From assembly GCF_023715705.1 (NCBI RefSeq), contig NZ_JAMBOS010000001.1, positions 308,338-372,337 on the forward strand: a stretch of DNA of 64,000 nt. The letters are read 5' to 3'. Positions 20,888-29,631 of the stretch are shown in pieces; within the stretch, counting starts at the first letter, position 1; each line of letters opens with the position of its first letter. The notes under the pieces were generated by a model, which searched no databases, was not told where the DNA came from, and saw nothing but the letters and a program-made list of their open reading frames with translations. The translations under genes and the position numbers were made by a program. The stretch is from Halalkalibacter oceani (GTDB lineage: Bacteria; Bacillota; Bacilli; Bacillales; Bacillaceae_D).

Positions 20888-21829
20888 ATGGATACCATCT
20901 ATTTACATCATCCAATTGAAGCGTCCACTTTGAAGCTGCGGCCAACCGTCATGGCGTTAGGTTATTTTGACGGCGTGCACCGCGGTCATCAGCAGGTGAT
21001 GGCGAAAGCTAAGGAGGTCGCACGCGATTTAGGCGTCACGACTTCGGTCATGACCTTTCATCCCCATCCGAAAGAGGTGCTGCGCAAGCCGCAAACGCCG
21101 CTGAAGTATATAACGCCTTTACCTGATAAAGTAAAGCGGATTGAAAGCCTCGGTATTGATACGCTCTATGTCGTGCAGTTCACAGAGGAGTTTGCCCGCT
21201 TGACCCCACAGCAGTTTGTCGATCACTATTTAATCGCCCTTGATGTTGTTCATGTTGTCGCCGGCTTTGATTTTACTTACGGCTCATTGGGGAAAGGGAC
21301 GATGGAAACATTGCCTTTTCATGCCCGTGACAGATTCAGCTATACGGTCGTCGACAAATTTGAACGGAATCAGCAAAAGGTAAGCTCAACCGTGATCCGA
21401 AATCTGTTGGCTGAAGGGCGGGTGCAGGATGTGCCGCTCTATCTCGGGACGCATTACACGGTAAAAGGAGAGGTTGTCGACGGGGAGAAACGCGGCCGAA
21501 CGATAGGCTTTCCAACGGCGAATGTTGCGCTTGGCGAACGGTACCTTCTGCCGAAAAATGGCGTCTATACCGTGACAATGCGGACAGCGGACCAGCTGCT
21601 TGAAGGAGTGTGCAACATTGGCGTTAAGCCGACGTTTCATCAGGAAGGGGCGGAAGAGCCGACAATTGAAGTCCATCTGTTTGATTTTTCCGGGGATCTT
21701 TATGGAGCGGAGGTCGAAGTGGAATTTCATTCGTTTATCCGTCCGGAGCAACGGTTTAATGGGGTCGAAGAGCTCGTTTCGCAAATTGAAAAGGACAAAC
21801 AGCAGGCAATGGATTACTTCCGCCAATAA
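20888..21829 (+). CDS. ribF: Bifunctional riboflavin kinase / FAD synthetase
   Basis: Converts riboflavin to FMN and then FAD (RibC in B. subtilis, RibF elsewhere); 313 residues. The N-terminal FMN adenylyltransferase domain shows [12 protein letters not shown] near residue 22 and [15 protein letters not shown]. The C-terminal kinase domain shows [11 protein letters not shown] and NGVYTV. ATG 20888 follows AAAGAGG; a longer frame to 20840 would overlap truB. No FMN riboswitch is visible upstream, in keeping with its position inside the translation cluster. Confidence 0.97.
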   Translation: MDTIYLHHPIEASTLKLRPTVMALGYFDGVHRGHQQVMAKAKEVARDLGVTTSVMTFHPHPKEVLRKPQTPLKYITPLPDKVKRIESLGIDTLYVVQFTEEFARLTPQQFVDHYLIALDVVHVVAGFDFTYGSLGKGTMETLPFHARDRFSYTVVDKFERNQQKVSSTVIRNLLAEGRVQDVPLYLGTHYTVKGEVVDGEKRGRTIGFPTANVALGERYLLPKNGVYTVTMRTADQLLEGVCNIGVKPTFHQEGAEEPTIEVHLFDFSGDLYGAEVEVEFHSFIRPEQRFNGVEELVSQIEKDKQQAMDYFRQ

Positions 21830-21835
21830 CAGCAC

Positions 21836-21864
21836 TTGATTTCGACGCGAAAAAAGAGTATAGT
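21836..21864 (+). promoter_or_regulatory. Promoter of rpsO
   Basis: TTGATT at 21836-21841, 17 bases, TATAGT at 21859-21864, just after the ribF stop. Confidence 0.65.
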
Positions 21865-21960
21865 GATAGTTGTACTTCTATGTACAGATCCTGTCCTTGG
21901 CAAAGCGATTCACCGACGTTTGCTCGGGATGAGGAGATTATGATAAAGGAGGTGGATTGG
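21865..21960 (+). promoter_or_regulatory. rpsO 5' leader, possible S15 autoregulatory RNA
   Basis: The leader of about 90 bases can form a small GTAC/GTAC hairpin (about 21871-21885) and a GCAAA...TTTGC pairing before the strong ribosome binding site AAAGGAGGTGG. S15 is known to bind its own leader in several bacteria; the assignment here is by position only. Confidence 0.35.
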
Positions 21961-22230
21961 ATGGCATTAACACAAGAGCGTAAGAACGAACTGATTGCTG
22001 AGTTCAAAACGCATGATACGGACACTGGTTCTCCAGAGGTTCAAGTAGCTATCCTAACTGAGCAAATCAACACATTAAATGAGCATTTACGTACTCACAA
22101 GAAGGATCATCACTCACGTCGTGGTCTTCTTAAAATGGTTGGTCAACGCCGTAACCTGCTAACATACTTACGTAATAAGGATGTTACTCGTTACCGTAAT
22201 CTTGTTGATAAGCTTGGCTTACGCCGATAA
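21961..22230 (+). CDS. rpsO: 30S ribosomal protein S15
   Basis: Primary 16S rRNA binder of the 30S platform, exactly the usual 89 residues. [20 protein letters not shown] and [19 protein letters not shown] are near-invariant S15 segments. ATG 21961 follows AAAGGAGGTGG at good spacing; the upstream in-frame extension to 21880 is leader sequence. It has its own promoter and terminator and precedes pnp, as in most bacteria. Confidence 0.99.
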   Translation: MALTQERKNELIAEFKTHDTDTGSPEVQVAILTEQINTLNEHLRTHKKDHHSRRGLLKMVGQRRNLLTYLRNKDVTRYRNLVDKLGLRR

Positions 22231-22238
22231 TCATGAAG

Positions 22239-22265
22239 AAAGCGGGAGTTTTCCCGCTTTTTTCT
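22239..22265 (+). terminator. Terminator after rpsO
   Basis: AAGCGGGA pairs with TCCCGCTT around a 3-4 base loop, followed by five T residues. Confidence 0.85.
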
Positions 22266-22425
22266 TGATTTCAAAAGATTGGCAAACAAACATATTTCAG
22301 CCAAATTATGTCTGTTTTTGAATGCAGAGGGCGGTTATTGCCTATTTCTTCTTTTATTTTAGTCTGAAATAGGGAATAATACATGATAGATGAATGAATA
22401 TTGGTGTACGAGAGGAGTACGCGTA

Positions 22426-24540
22426 ATGGAACAAACGAAACACGAGTTTAAAATGGATTGGGCTGGTCGCGAGCTGACAGTAGAAACGGGTCAGCTAGCC
22501 AAGCAGGCAAACGGCGCCGTTCTTATCAGATATGGTGATACAGCCGTGTTGTCAACGGCGACAGCTTCAAAGGAACCAAAGGACCTTCCGTTCTTTCCGC
22601 TGACAGTGAATTATGAAGAACGCTTGTACGCAGCCGGAAAAATTCCGGGAGGCTTTATTAAACGTGAAGGACGCCCGAGTGAAAAGGCGATTTTGGCGAG
22701 CCGTCTAATCGACCGGCCGATTCGTCCGTTATTTCCCGACGGCTTCCGTAATGAGGTGCAGGTAATCAGCATCGTCATGAGTGTTGATCAAAATTGTTCG
22801 TCTGAAATGGCGGCAATGGTCGGCTCATCATTGGCATTATCGATTTCTGATATTCCGTTCGAAGGACCGATTGCCGGCGTGACGGTTGGACGTCTTGATG
22901 GAGATTTCGTTATTAACCCAACGACTGAGCAGCTTGATAAAAGCGATATCAATCTTGTCGTCGCAGGAACGAAGGACGCCATCAATATGGTTGAAGCAGG
23001 TGCCGATGAAGTGCCCGAAGAAGTGATGCTTGAAGCGATCATGTACGGACACGAGGAAATCAAGAAACTTATCGCCTTCCAGGAAGAGATCATCGCGGCA
23101 GTTGGTAAGGAGAAATCCGAGATCAAGCTGAAGCAGGTCGATGCTGAACTTGATCAGGAGGTTCGTCAGCTGGCGGAAGCGAAGCTGAAGGAAGCGGTTC
23201 AAGTTGCCGAAAAGCACGCGCGCGCTGAAGCGATTGACGCGATAATGAAAGAAACGCTTGTGGTATTTGAAGATCGCGAAGACGTCGAGAAGAGCGACGT
23301 TGAAGAAGTGTTGAATAAAATCGTCAAAGAAGAGGTCCGCCGTTTAATTACGGTCGAAAAGATCCGCCCGGACGGCCGAAAAGTCGATGAAATTCGTCCA
23401 CTGGCTTCACAGGTTCACTTACTGCCGCGGACGCACGGTTCTGGTCTGTTCACACGCGGCCAAACTCAGGCGCTCAGCATTTGTACATTAGGCGCATTAG
23501 GTGACGTACAAATTCTTGACGGATTGGGAATCGAAGAATCGAAGCGTTTCATGCATCACTACAATTTCCCGCAGTTCAGTGTCGGGGAGACTGGTCCGAT
23601 TCGCGCCCCGGGTCGCCGGGAAATCGGACATGGCGCCCTTGGAGAACGGGCGTTGGAGCCGGTCATTCCGAATGAAAATGAATTTCCGTACACCGTCCGT
23701 CTCGTCTCTGAAGTGTTAGAGTCAAACGGATCAACGTCCCAGGCCAGTATTTGTGCGAGTACACTGGCAATGATGGATGCCGGTGTGCCGATTAAAGCGC
23801 CGGTTGCTGGTATCGCGATGGGGCTTGTCAAGCAAGGTGAGCATGTATCCGTGCTAACCGATATTCAGGGAATGGAAGATGCGCTCGGCGATATGGACTT
23901 TAAAGTGGCCGGAACCCGAGACGGGGTAACCGCCTTACAAATGGATATAAAAATTGCCGGTATTAACCGCGACATTTTAGAAGAAGCGCTTGCCCAGGCG
24001 AAGCGCGGCCGGATGATTATTCTCGATAATATGCTTGAAGCGATTGCGGAATCTCGTAAGGAGCTGTCTGAATACGCTCCTAAGATTATGACGATGCGTA
24101 TCAACCCTGACAAGATTCGCGATGTCATTGGACCAAGTGGTAAGATTATTAATAAAATTATTGAAGAAACCGGCGTGAAAATCGATATCGAGCAGGACGG
24201 AACCGTCTATATTTCTTCGATTGATATGAAGATGAACGAAAAGGCCCGCGCGATTATCGAGGATATTGTCCGCGAAGTGGAAGTCGGGCAAACATATCTT
24301 GGAAAAGTAAAACGGATTGAAAAGTTCGGTGCGTTCGTCGAGCTCTTTAAAGGGAAGGACGGACTCGTCCATATTTCCCAGCTGGCGGAAGAGCGGGTGA
24401 ACAAAGTCGAAGATGTGGTGAAGATCGGCGACGAAATTCTCGTTCGCGTCACGGAAATCGACAACCAGGGCCGCGTGAATCTGTCACGGAAGGTCATTTT
24501 AAAGGAAGAGAAAGAGCGCCAGGAACAAGCGCAAAAATAA
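22426..24540 (+). CDS. pnp: Polyribonucleotide nucleotidyltransferase (PNPase)
   Basis: Phosphorolytic 3'-5' exoribonuclease, the main mRNA-degrading exonuclease in Bacillus; trimeric. The product is 704 residues. Two RNase PH-like domains (about 10-220 and 315-540) flank an all-alpha domain. The second shows [26 protein letters not shown] and [14 protein letters not shown] domain with the loop [10 protein letters not shown] (about 563) and an S1 domain (about 620-690) complete it. ATG 22426 follows GAGAGGAGTACG; the in-frame upstream extension lacks support. The leader of about 160 bases from the rpsO terminator shows no convincing promoter to me. Confidence 0.98.
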   Translation: MEQTKHEFKMDWAGRELTVETGQLAKQANGAVLIRYGDTAVLSTATASKEPKDLPFFPLTVNYEERLYAAGKIPGGFIKREGRPSEKAILASRLIDRPIRPLFPDGFRNEVQVISIVMSVDQNCSSEMAAMVGSSLALSISDIPFEGPIAGVTVGRLDGDFVINPTTEQLDKSDINLVVAGTKDAINMVEAGADEVPEEVMLEAIMYGHEEIKKLIAFQEEIIAAVGKEKSEIKLKQVDAELDQEVRQLAEAKLKEAVQVAEKHARAEAIDAIMKETLVVFEDREDVEKSDVEEVLNKIVKEEVRRLITVEKIRPDGRKVDEIRPLASQVHLLPRTHGSGLFTRGQTQALSICTLGALGDVQILDGLGIEESKRFMHHYNFPQFSVGETGPIRAPGRREIGHGALGERALEPVIPNENEFPYTVRLVSEVLESNGSTSQASICASTLAMMDAGVPIKAPVAGIAMGLVKQGEHVSVLTDIQGMEDALGDMDFKVAGTRDGVTALQMDIKIAGINRDILEEALAQAKRGRMIILDNMLEAIAESRKELSEYAPKIMTMRINPDKIRDVIGPSGKIINKIIEETGVKIDIEQDGTVYISSIDMKMNEKARAIIEDIVREVEVGQTYLGKVKRIEKFGAFVELFKGKDGLVHISQLAEERVNKVEDVVKIGDEILVRVTEIDNQGRVNLSRKVILKEEKERQEQAQK

Positions 24541-24602
24541 TGGTTGAGGCTGGCTGTGAAGAGGAGGTTTCATAATCTCCCGATCGTGCCGGCGATGGCT
24601 TC

Positions 24603-24648
24603 GGGGGGTGTATCAAAGGGGAAATGATTCCTTTTTGATGCGCCCCCT
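24603..24648 (+). repeat. Dispersed-family hairpin after pnp
   Basis: GGGGGGTGTATCAAAGG pairs with CCTTTTTGATGCGCCCCC. Unlike most family members no T-tract follows (TAGGCATT), so it may not terminate transcription. Confidence 0.6.
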
Positions 24649-24751
24649 AGGCATTAAAAGCTGGAGCGCCTGCAACAGTACTTATCTTACATAAATTTCT
24701 TCTAACCTGTCCGACTCATGCATAAACTGGCATGAGAGGAGGGCTGTAGTG

Positions 24752-25726
24752 ATGAAGAAAAAGCTCGTTCATATTTGTGTCTTCTTTTTCATAGTTGTGC
24801 TATCAGTCGGCGCCGTCCAAAACCCATTTTCGCTTCACTATATTGGAGAATTGAAAGATGACAGCCAAATGGTCATAAAGCAGCAGGATCCCCTCTATGA
24901 AGAAATTGCTGCCCGGGCAGAGGAATACAAAGAAGCGGCGATTGATGCGCGAATTGATAGAGTGTGGAAGGCCGTACCAGGCTATAACGGACGTGAAGTG
25001 GATATTGACGCCTCATTTGATAAGATGAAGAAGCTGGGAAGCTTTGCCGAAGAAAGACTAATCTTCCGTGAAACGAGTCCAAGCGTCCATTTAGAAGATT
25101 TACCGCCAGCCGGTATTTATAGAGGAAACGAGCAAAAACCGATGATCACATTTTTAGTCAATGTGGCATGGGGGAATGAATATTTGCCGGAAATCGTCAA
25201 AGTGTTAAAGAAGTATGATCTGAAGACGACCTTTTTTCTCGACGGTTCATGGGTCAAGAAGAATCCAAGCTTGGCGATGATGCTGGTGGAAGAGGGACAT
25301 GAGATTGGCAATCACGCCTACTCTCATCCGGATATGAGTACATTAACCGTTGCAAGAATTGAGGAAGAAATAAGCAGGACGAATGAAGTGATAGAGGCGA
25401 CGCTTGATTTGACGCCGGAATGGTTCGCTCCGCCAAGCGGCAGCTACAATCAGACAGTCGTCGAGCAGGCGGCCAAACATGGAATGAAAACGATTCTGTG
25501 GTCTGTCGATACAGTTGATTGGCGCAAGCCTGATCCAAATGAAATGGTGAACCGTGTTCTTTCAAAGCTCCATAATGGGGCGATGATTCTTATGCATCCG
25601 ACCGAGCCGACCGCGGCCGGCCTGGAGGCGTTGATTAAAGGCATTCAGGCCGAGGGCTACCGCATTGGTCCTGTCTCTGAATTGCTTTCCGAAAAACGGG
25701 TGACCTTACAAACACCGCTTGAGTAG
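24752..25726 (+). CDS. ylxY: YlxY, polysaccharide deacetylase-like protein
   Basis: Exported or membrane-anchored protein with a NodB-type carbohydrate esterase 4 fold, 324 residues. A hydrophobic N-terminal signal or anchor covers residues about 4-22, and the NodB-like domain runs from about 130 to the end. The metal-binding HxxxH is present (GNHAYSHPD). The usual TFDDG motif that supplies the catalytic Asp and a metal ligand is replaced by FLVNVAWGN, so deacetylase activity is doubtful; I believe this change is shared by YlxY proteins. It sits between pnp and mlpA as in B. subtilis. ATG 24752 follows GAGAGGAGGG; a GTG one codon upstream is possible. Confidence 0.92.
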   Translation: MKKKLVHICVFFFIVVLSVGAVQNPFSLHYIGELKDDSQMVIKQQDPLYEEIAARAEEYKEAAIDARIDRVWKAVPGYNGREVDIDASFDKMKKLGSFAEERLIFRETSPSVHLEDLPPAGIYRGNEQKPMITFLVNVAWGNEYLPEIVKVLKKYDLKTTFFLDGSWVKKNPSLAMMLVEEGHEIGNHAYSHPDMSTLTVARIEEEISRTNEVIEATLDLTPEWFAPPSGSYNQTVVEQAAKHGMKTILWSVDTVDWRKPDPNEMVNRVLSKLHNGAMILMHPTEPTAAGLEALIKGIQAEGYRIGPVSELLSEKRVTLQTPLE

Positions 25727-25743
25727 ATATAGGGGGATGAAGA

Positions 25744-26982
25744 TTGATAAACAGAATTGAACTAGATAATGGTGTGCGCATTTTAGCAGAGCAAATTCCG
25801 ACTGTCCGTTCCATCTCGATCGGAATCTGGATCGGCACAGGCTCTCGTTTTGAACAAAAGCAGGAAAACGGCATCTCGCATTTCCTTGAGCATATGTTTT
25901 TTAAAGGGACGACCTTCCGCAGCGCGGCGGAAATCGCCGAATCATTCGACCGGATTGGCGGACAGGTGAATGCCTTCACCTCAAAGGAATATACGTGCTA
26001 CTATGCAAAGGTTCTCGACGAACACGCCGGTTATGCGGTTGATATTCTCGCTGATATGTTTTTCAACTCGGTTTTTGATGAAGAAGAGCTGAAGAAAGAA
26101 AAAAATGTCGTGTTTGAAGAAATCAAAATGGTCGATGACACCCCGGATGATATCGTCCATGACTTGTTAAGTGAAGCGAGCTACGGGAAGCACCCGCTCG
26201 GCCTGCCGATTTTAGGAACGGTCGAGACGCTGCAAACGTTCACCAGTGATACGCTGCGTGATTATATTGACCGCTTTTACACAGGGAGCAATGTCGTCGT
26301 GTCGATTGCCGGCAATGTGACAGCTGAGGTAATTGAACAATTAAAGAGCGTGTTTTCGAAAGTAAAGCCTTCAACGGGCTCGTTCAAGCTTGAGGCACCT
26401 GCCTTCTTTTCTGAAACAATCGTCCGCAAAAAAGAAACGGAACAAGCTCATCTCTGTCTGGGCTATCCGGGTCTGGCCGTCGGCAACAGCGATATTTATG
26501 CTCTCGTTTTGTTAAACAACCTGCTTGGCGGCAGCATGAGCAGCCGACTGTTTCAGGAGATACGGGAGAAGCGCGGGCTTTGCTATTCCGTCTTTTCTTA
26601 TCATTCCTCTTATCAGGACAGTGGCATGCTGACGGTCTACGCCGGAACCGCTCATCAACAGCTTGAGGATCTGACTTCGGCCCTGCTTGAGACGACGGGT
26701 CAGCTTGCCGAAGAGGGGATGTCGGAAAAAGAATTGCAAAATGGCAAGGAACAGCTGAAGGGCAGTCTGATGCTGAGCCTTGAAAGCACGAACAGCCGCA
26801 TGAGCCGCAACGGCAAAAATGAGCTGCTGCTGCGTAAGCATCGTACGCTCGATGATATGCTTGAAGAAATTAACGGGGTAACAGTCAGCCAGGTTAATTC
26901 CCTCGCCGAACAAATTCTGCAGGCGAAACCGTCAATTTCTTTAATTAACAGCACAGGAACGCTGCCGGCCAATCTTCAATAG
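25744..26982 (+). CDS. mlpA: M16 family zinc protease MlpA
   Basis: Processing-peptidase-like zinc metalloprotease (MlpA/YmxG), 412 residues, predicted cytoplasmic. The inverted zinc motif HFLEH is intact (ISHFLEHMFFKGT, near residue 46), with the downstream acidic ligand region KEKNVVFEEIKM. The C-terminal half shows GGSMSSRLFQEIREKRGLCY, the partner half-domain. Translation starts at TTG 25744 after GGGGGATGAAG, 17 bases beyond ylxY; no better start is nearby. A second M16 pair (ymfF/ymfH) occurs 13 kb downstream. Confidence 0.95.
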   Translation: MINRIELDNGVRILAEQIPTVRSISIGIWIGTGSRFEQKQENGISHFLEHMFFKGTTFRSAAEIAESFDRIGGQVNAFTSKEYTCYYAKVLDEHAGYAVDILADMFFNSVFDEEELKKEKNVVFEEIKMVDDTPDDIVHDLLSEASYGKHPLGLPILGTVETLQTFTSDTLRDYIDRFYTGSNVVVSIAGNVTAEVIEQLKSVFSKVKPSTGSFKLEAPAFFSETIVRKKETEQAHLCLGYPGLAVGNSDIYALVLLNNLLGGSMSSRLFQEIREKRGLCYSVFSYHSSYQDSGMLTVYAGTAHQQLEDLTSALLETTGQLAEEGMSEKELQNGKEQLKGSLMLSLESTNSRMSRNGKNELLLRKHRTLDDMLEEINGVTVSQVNSLAEQILQAKPSISLINSTGTLPANLQ

Positions 26983-26996
26983 GCTGGAGAGCTAGG

Positions 26997-27038
26997 AAGG
27001 GGTTGTGTCAAAATTTTGGCACAGCCCCTTCTTTTTTT
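26997..27038 (+). terminator. Dispersed-family terminator after mlpA
   Basis: AAGGGGTTGTGTCAAAA pairs with TTTTGGCACAGCCCCTT, followed by C and seven T residues. It starts 14 bases after the mlpA stop. Confidence 0.85.
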
Positions 27039-27089
27039 ACGAATTGCCACATACCTATGTAAAAAAGCTGTACGAGGGGAGGGCGTCGC

Positions 27090-27329
27090 ATGCGATTAAG
27101 TGAGATAAGCAGTAAGGAAATCATTGACTACCAAAAAGGAGAGCGCCTTGGCATCTTAGGGCAGACCGATTTACTCATTAATGAACAGACGGGGGAAATC
27201 GAAGCCTTTATTATCCCGACGATGAAATGGTTCGGCCTGGGTAAGAAGGACCGCGAAGTCACGGTGCATTGGCAGCAAATTAAAAAGATCGGCGAGGATA
27301 TGATTATCATTGATTTAGAGGAGTATTAA
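27090..27329 (+). CDS. ymxH: YlmC/YmxH family protein (PRC-barrel-like)
   Basis: Small protein of the YlmC/YmxH sporulation-associated family, 79 residues, rich in beta structure. MRLSEISSKEIIDYQKGERLG and the C-terminal IKKIGEDMIIID are typical. Paralogues are induced during sporulation in Bacillus and Clostridium; the molecular role is unknown. ATG 27090 follows GAGGGGAGGGCG. It lies between mlpA and the dipicolinate synthase genes, as in B. subtilis. Confidence 0.92.
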   Translation: MRLSEISSKEIIDYQKGERLGILGQTDLLINEQTGEIEAFIIPTMKWFGLGKKDREVTVHWQQIKKIGEDMIIIDLEEY

Positions 27330-27339
27330 GCAAGAGGCC

Positions 27340-27500
27340 GCTGAAAAACTTCCTTTTTCGTAACTCGAAGAAGAGTAATGGCTCCGCGCGTTGCTTCGAG
27401 AAACCCACTCGAAGCAAGGCTTTTAAAATCAGGCAACGGCTACGCTCATTACGAAAAAGCTGCTGAAAAAGTGAAAATCGTATTTTTTTAGCAACTTCTT
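27340..27500 (+). repeat. Dispersed GC-rich element, copy 2
   Basis: This stretch contains ATGGCTCCGCGCGTTGCTTC and GGCAACGGCTACGCTCATTAC followed by AAGCTGCTGAAAAAG. The second part matches 999-1038 closely, and its CTGCTGAAAAA arm pairs with TTTTTTAGCAAC to form a hairpin (27461-27493). It occupies the first third of the 549-base ymxH-dpaA gap. Confidence 0.5.
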
Positions 27501-27544
27501 AAGTGAGGGTGGCTTTATTTGCTGCCCGGTCGGAGACTTTCACC

Positions 27545-27579
27545 GGTGTGTCAACGGGTCCATTGCCATTTGACACACC
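27545..27579 (+). repeat. Inverted repeat before dpaA
   Basis: GGTGTGTCAA and TTGACACACC form a perfect 10-bp stem with a 15-base loop. There is no T-tract. The arms resemble the GTGTCAAAA core of the dispersed hairpin family. Confidence 0.55.
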
Positions 27580-27613
27580 ATCTCTATTCAATCCTAACAG
27601 TGTAAACGACTCA

Positions 27614-27659
27614 AGCTTGTCTGAAAAGGAAGCATCTCCTTTTTGGACAGGCTCTTTTT
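27614..27659 (+). terminator. Dispersed-family terminator before dpaA
   Basis: AGCTTGTCTGAAAAGGA pairs with TCCTTTTTGGACAGGCT, followed by CTTTTTG. With 27545-27579 it makes two stacked hairpins, which would insulate dpaAB from upstream transcription. Confidence 0.75.
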
Positions 27660-27789
27660 GTGCTGGAAAGAAGGGGAAAGTGCAGCCTGACTTGTATTTT
27701 TATCTTTTGAAAATGGGGCGGGAGCCGCGAAGCCGTCGCAAGCCTTGCCACAGCCGGGGATGCACGTTCTTTCAGCCATAAAGATATTC

Positions 27790-27817
27790 ACCCTTCCCCG
27801 CCGTACCACATAAACTA
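27790..27817 (+). promoter_or_regulatory. Sigma-K-type promoter of dpaAB
   Basis: AC at 27790-27791, a 17-base spacer and CATAAACTA at 27809-27817 match the mother-cell sigma-K consensus (AC, about 16 bases, CATANNNTA). The spoVF operon of B. subtilis is known to be transcribed by sigma-K. The start point would be about 55 bases before dpaA. Confidence 0.6.
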
Positions 27818-27878
27818 TGGTTGAATGTTCGAATGGGGTCTAAAGGGAAGGGAGTCGCAGAAAGGAGAACAAGAGCAC

Positions 27879-28751
27879 ATGCTAACAGACAAACATATCG
27901 TCGTGATCGGCGGGGATGCCCGGCAGCTGGAGATTATCCGCAAGCTGTCGGCCTTGGATGCCAAAATTACGCTTGTTGGCTTCGATCAGCTTAATGACGG
28001 TTTTATCGGTGCCTCAAAGCAGACGATCAATGAAGTCGATTGGAGTACAGTCGATGCGATTTTTCTGCCGATCAGCGGAATGAGCATGGAAGGCAAAGTG
28101 GATACGATTTTTTCAGATGAAACGATTGAACTGACCGGAGAGCAATTGAAAGAAACCCCTGATCATTGCGTCGTTTATTCAGGGATTACAAACAGCAGAC
28201 TCGACAGCTGTGTTAACGAGGCAAAGCGCGAACTTGTGCTCCTGATGGACCGGGATGATATAGCTATTTATAATTCAATTCCTACAGCCGAAGGCGCGAT
28301 CATGATGGCAATTCAGCATATGGAGATTACGATTCACGGTGCAGAAGTGGCGGTTCTCGGCCTCGGTCGGATTGGGATGACGGTTGCCAGAACGTTTGAC
28401 GCCCTCGGAGCAAAGGTCTCTGTCGGAGCGCGGGAATCGCGGGATATCGCCCGGATTACCGAAATGGGGTTGAAACCGTTTTATATCGAGGACATCGGAA
28501 AAGCGCTGCGCAATGTTGACCTTTGTATAAATACAATACCAGCTCTCGTACTGACGGCCAATGTGCTGGCTGAGATGCCCCTGCATGCTTTAATCATTGA
28601 TCTGGCAAGTAAACCCGGGGGCACAGATTTTCGCTATGCCGAAAAAAGAGGAATGAAAGCATTGCTGGCACCGGGGCTGCCTGGCATTGTCGCCCCAAAA
28701 ACGGCCGGGCAAATTCTCGCTGACGTGCTGACCGTCCTGCTCGAAGAATAA
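27879..28751 (+). CDS. dpaA: Dipicolinate synthase subunit A (SpoVFA)
   Basis: With DpaB it oxidises dihydrodipicolinate to dipicolinic acid in the mother cell; the product fills the spore core as a calcium chelate. The length is 290 residues. VIGGDARQLEIIRKL is at the N-terminus, and an NAD(P)-binding Rossmann domain with VLGLGRIGMTVARTF lies near residue 160; LAPGLPGIVAPKTAGQI is near the end. ATG 27879 is chosen because AAAGGAGAAC is nine bases upstream and SpoVFA begins MLT; an in-frame ATG at 27825 lies within the promoter region. The 141-base gap before dpaB is longer than I expect for this operon and holds a GC-rich hairpin. Confidence 0.97.
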   Translation: MLTDKHIVVIGGDARQLEIIRKLSALDAKITLVGFDQLNDGFIGASKQTINEVDWSTVDAIFLPISGMSMEGKVDTIFSDETIELTGEQLKETPDHCVVYSGITNSRLDSCVNEAKRELVLLMDRDDIAIYNSIPTAEGAIMMAIQHMEITIHGAEVAVLGLGRIGMTVARTFDALGAKVSVGARESRDIARITEMGLKPFYIEDIGKALRNVDLCINTIPALVLTANVLAEMPLHALIIDLASKPGGTDFRYAEKRGMKALLAPGLPGIVAPKTAGQILADVLTVLLEE

Positions 28752-28847
28752 GAAGGGCAATTTTCACAGGCACGGTTTTAAACAGGGAAAGAATTTTTCG
28801 CGTGGATTTGAGAAAAGGCCGCGCCCGCTTCGTACGTCGCTTCAAAG

Positions 28848-28877
28848 GGATCGGCTGCGCGGCTTTCTTAACTTCAT
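28848..28877 (+). repeat. GC-rich hairpin in the dpaA-dpaB gap
   Basis: GCCGCGC (from about 28816) can pair with GCGCGGC (28855-28861), and the stretch ends in TTTCTTAACTT. It resembles the ends of the elements at about 2485 and 15275. It could weaken read-through from dpaA to dpaB. Confidence 0.4.
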
Positions 28878-28892
28878 AGAGGAGGAGAAGGA

Positions 28893-29486
28893 ATGAGCTT
28901 AAAAGGAAAACATATCGGCTTTGGGTTGACGGGATCTCACTGCACCTATGACGCGGTCATGCCGGAAATGGAGAAGTTGGTTCAGCTCGGAGCGAAGGTG
29001 ACGCCGTTTGTCTCCTATACGGTGCAAACAACGGATACAAAGTTTGGCGACAGCGCCGATTGGCTGAAGCGGATTCAGGAAATTACAAGCGAGCCGATTG
29101 TTGATTCGATCGTCAAGGCGGAGCCTTTTGGCCCGGCGACACCGCTTGACTGTATGGTCATCGCACCGATCACCGGCAATTCAACGAGCAAGTTGGCCAA
29201 CGCGTTGACAGATTCGCCTGTTTTAATGGGAGCGAAAGCCACACTGCGTACCGGCAGTCCGGTTGTGCTCGGTATTTCAACCAACGATGCGCTCGGCTTG
29301 AACGGGGTCAACGTGATGAAGCTGATGGCGACGAAAAACATTTACTTCATTCCATTTGGTCAGGATGACCCGGTCAAAAAGCCAAACTCGTTAGTCGCCA
29401 GAATGGAAGCATTAGTGGACACTGTGGAGGCTGCTATAGCTGGCAAGCAAATTCAGCCAGTCCTCGTGGAAAAATTCAGGGATTAA
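28893..29486 (+). CDS. dpaB: Dipicolinate synthase subunit B (SpoVFB)
   Basis: Flavoprotein-like subunit (HFCD family) of dipicolinate synthase, 197 residues. GFGLTGSHCTYDAVMPEME marks the N-terminal FMN-binding loop, and MVIAPITGNSTSKLANALTDSP the central substrate/flavin region. ATG 28893 follows GAGGAGGAGAAGG. It is followed by asd, dapG and dapA, which supply its substrate, as in B. subtilis; asd has its own promoter. Confidence 0.97.
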   Translation: MSLKGKHIGFGLTGSHCTYDAVMPEMEKLVQLGAKVTPFVSYTVQTTDTKFGDSADWLKRIQEITSEPIVDSIVKAEPFGPATPLDCMVIAPITGNSTSKLANALTDSPVLMGAKATLRTGSPVVLGISTNDALGLNGVNVMKLMATKNIYFIPFGQDDPVKKPNSLVARMEALVDTVEAAIAGKQIQPVLVEKFRD

Positions 29487-29558
29487 CCCGATAGGCGCGG
29501 TTGCACAAAAGAAATATTTCCCTTAAAGTTTAATAGAGGAAACGAACAGGTCAGGATA

Positions 29559-29567
29559 TGGTATAAT
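29559..29567 (+). promoter_or_regulatory. Extended -10 promoter of asd
   Basis: TGGTATAAT at 29559-29567 is an extended -10 element. The -35 position (about 29539) is weak (GAAACG). The start point would be about 58 bases before asd. Confidence 0.5.
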
Positions 29568-29631
29568 CAATCCAGCCACTCATCGTTAACACTTAAACTG
29601 TAGAGAATTTGGAAGGGAGATTACGAGAATC

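Noticed and set aside
22266..22425. Promoter for pnp (TTGCCT near 22338 with AT-rich sequence downstream)
   Set aside because: No acceptable -10 element at 16-18 bases; alternatives were equally poor, so no promoter is listed.
27503..27781. Open frame of 92 codons between ymxH and dpaA
   Set aside because: It spans two hairpins and a sigma-K promoter region, has no good ribosome binding site and an unnatural composition.
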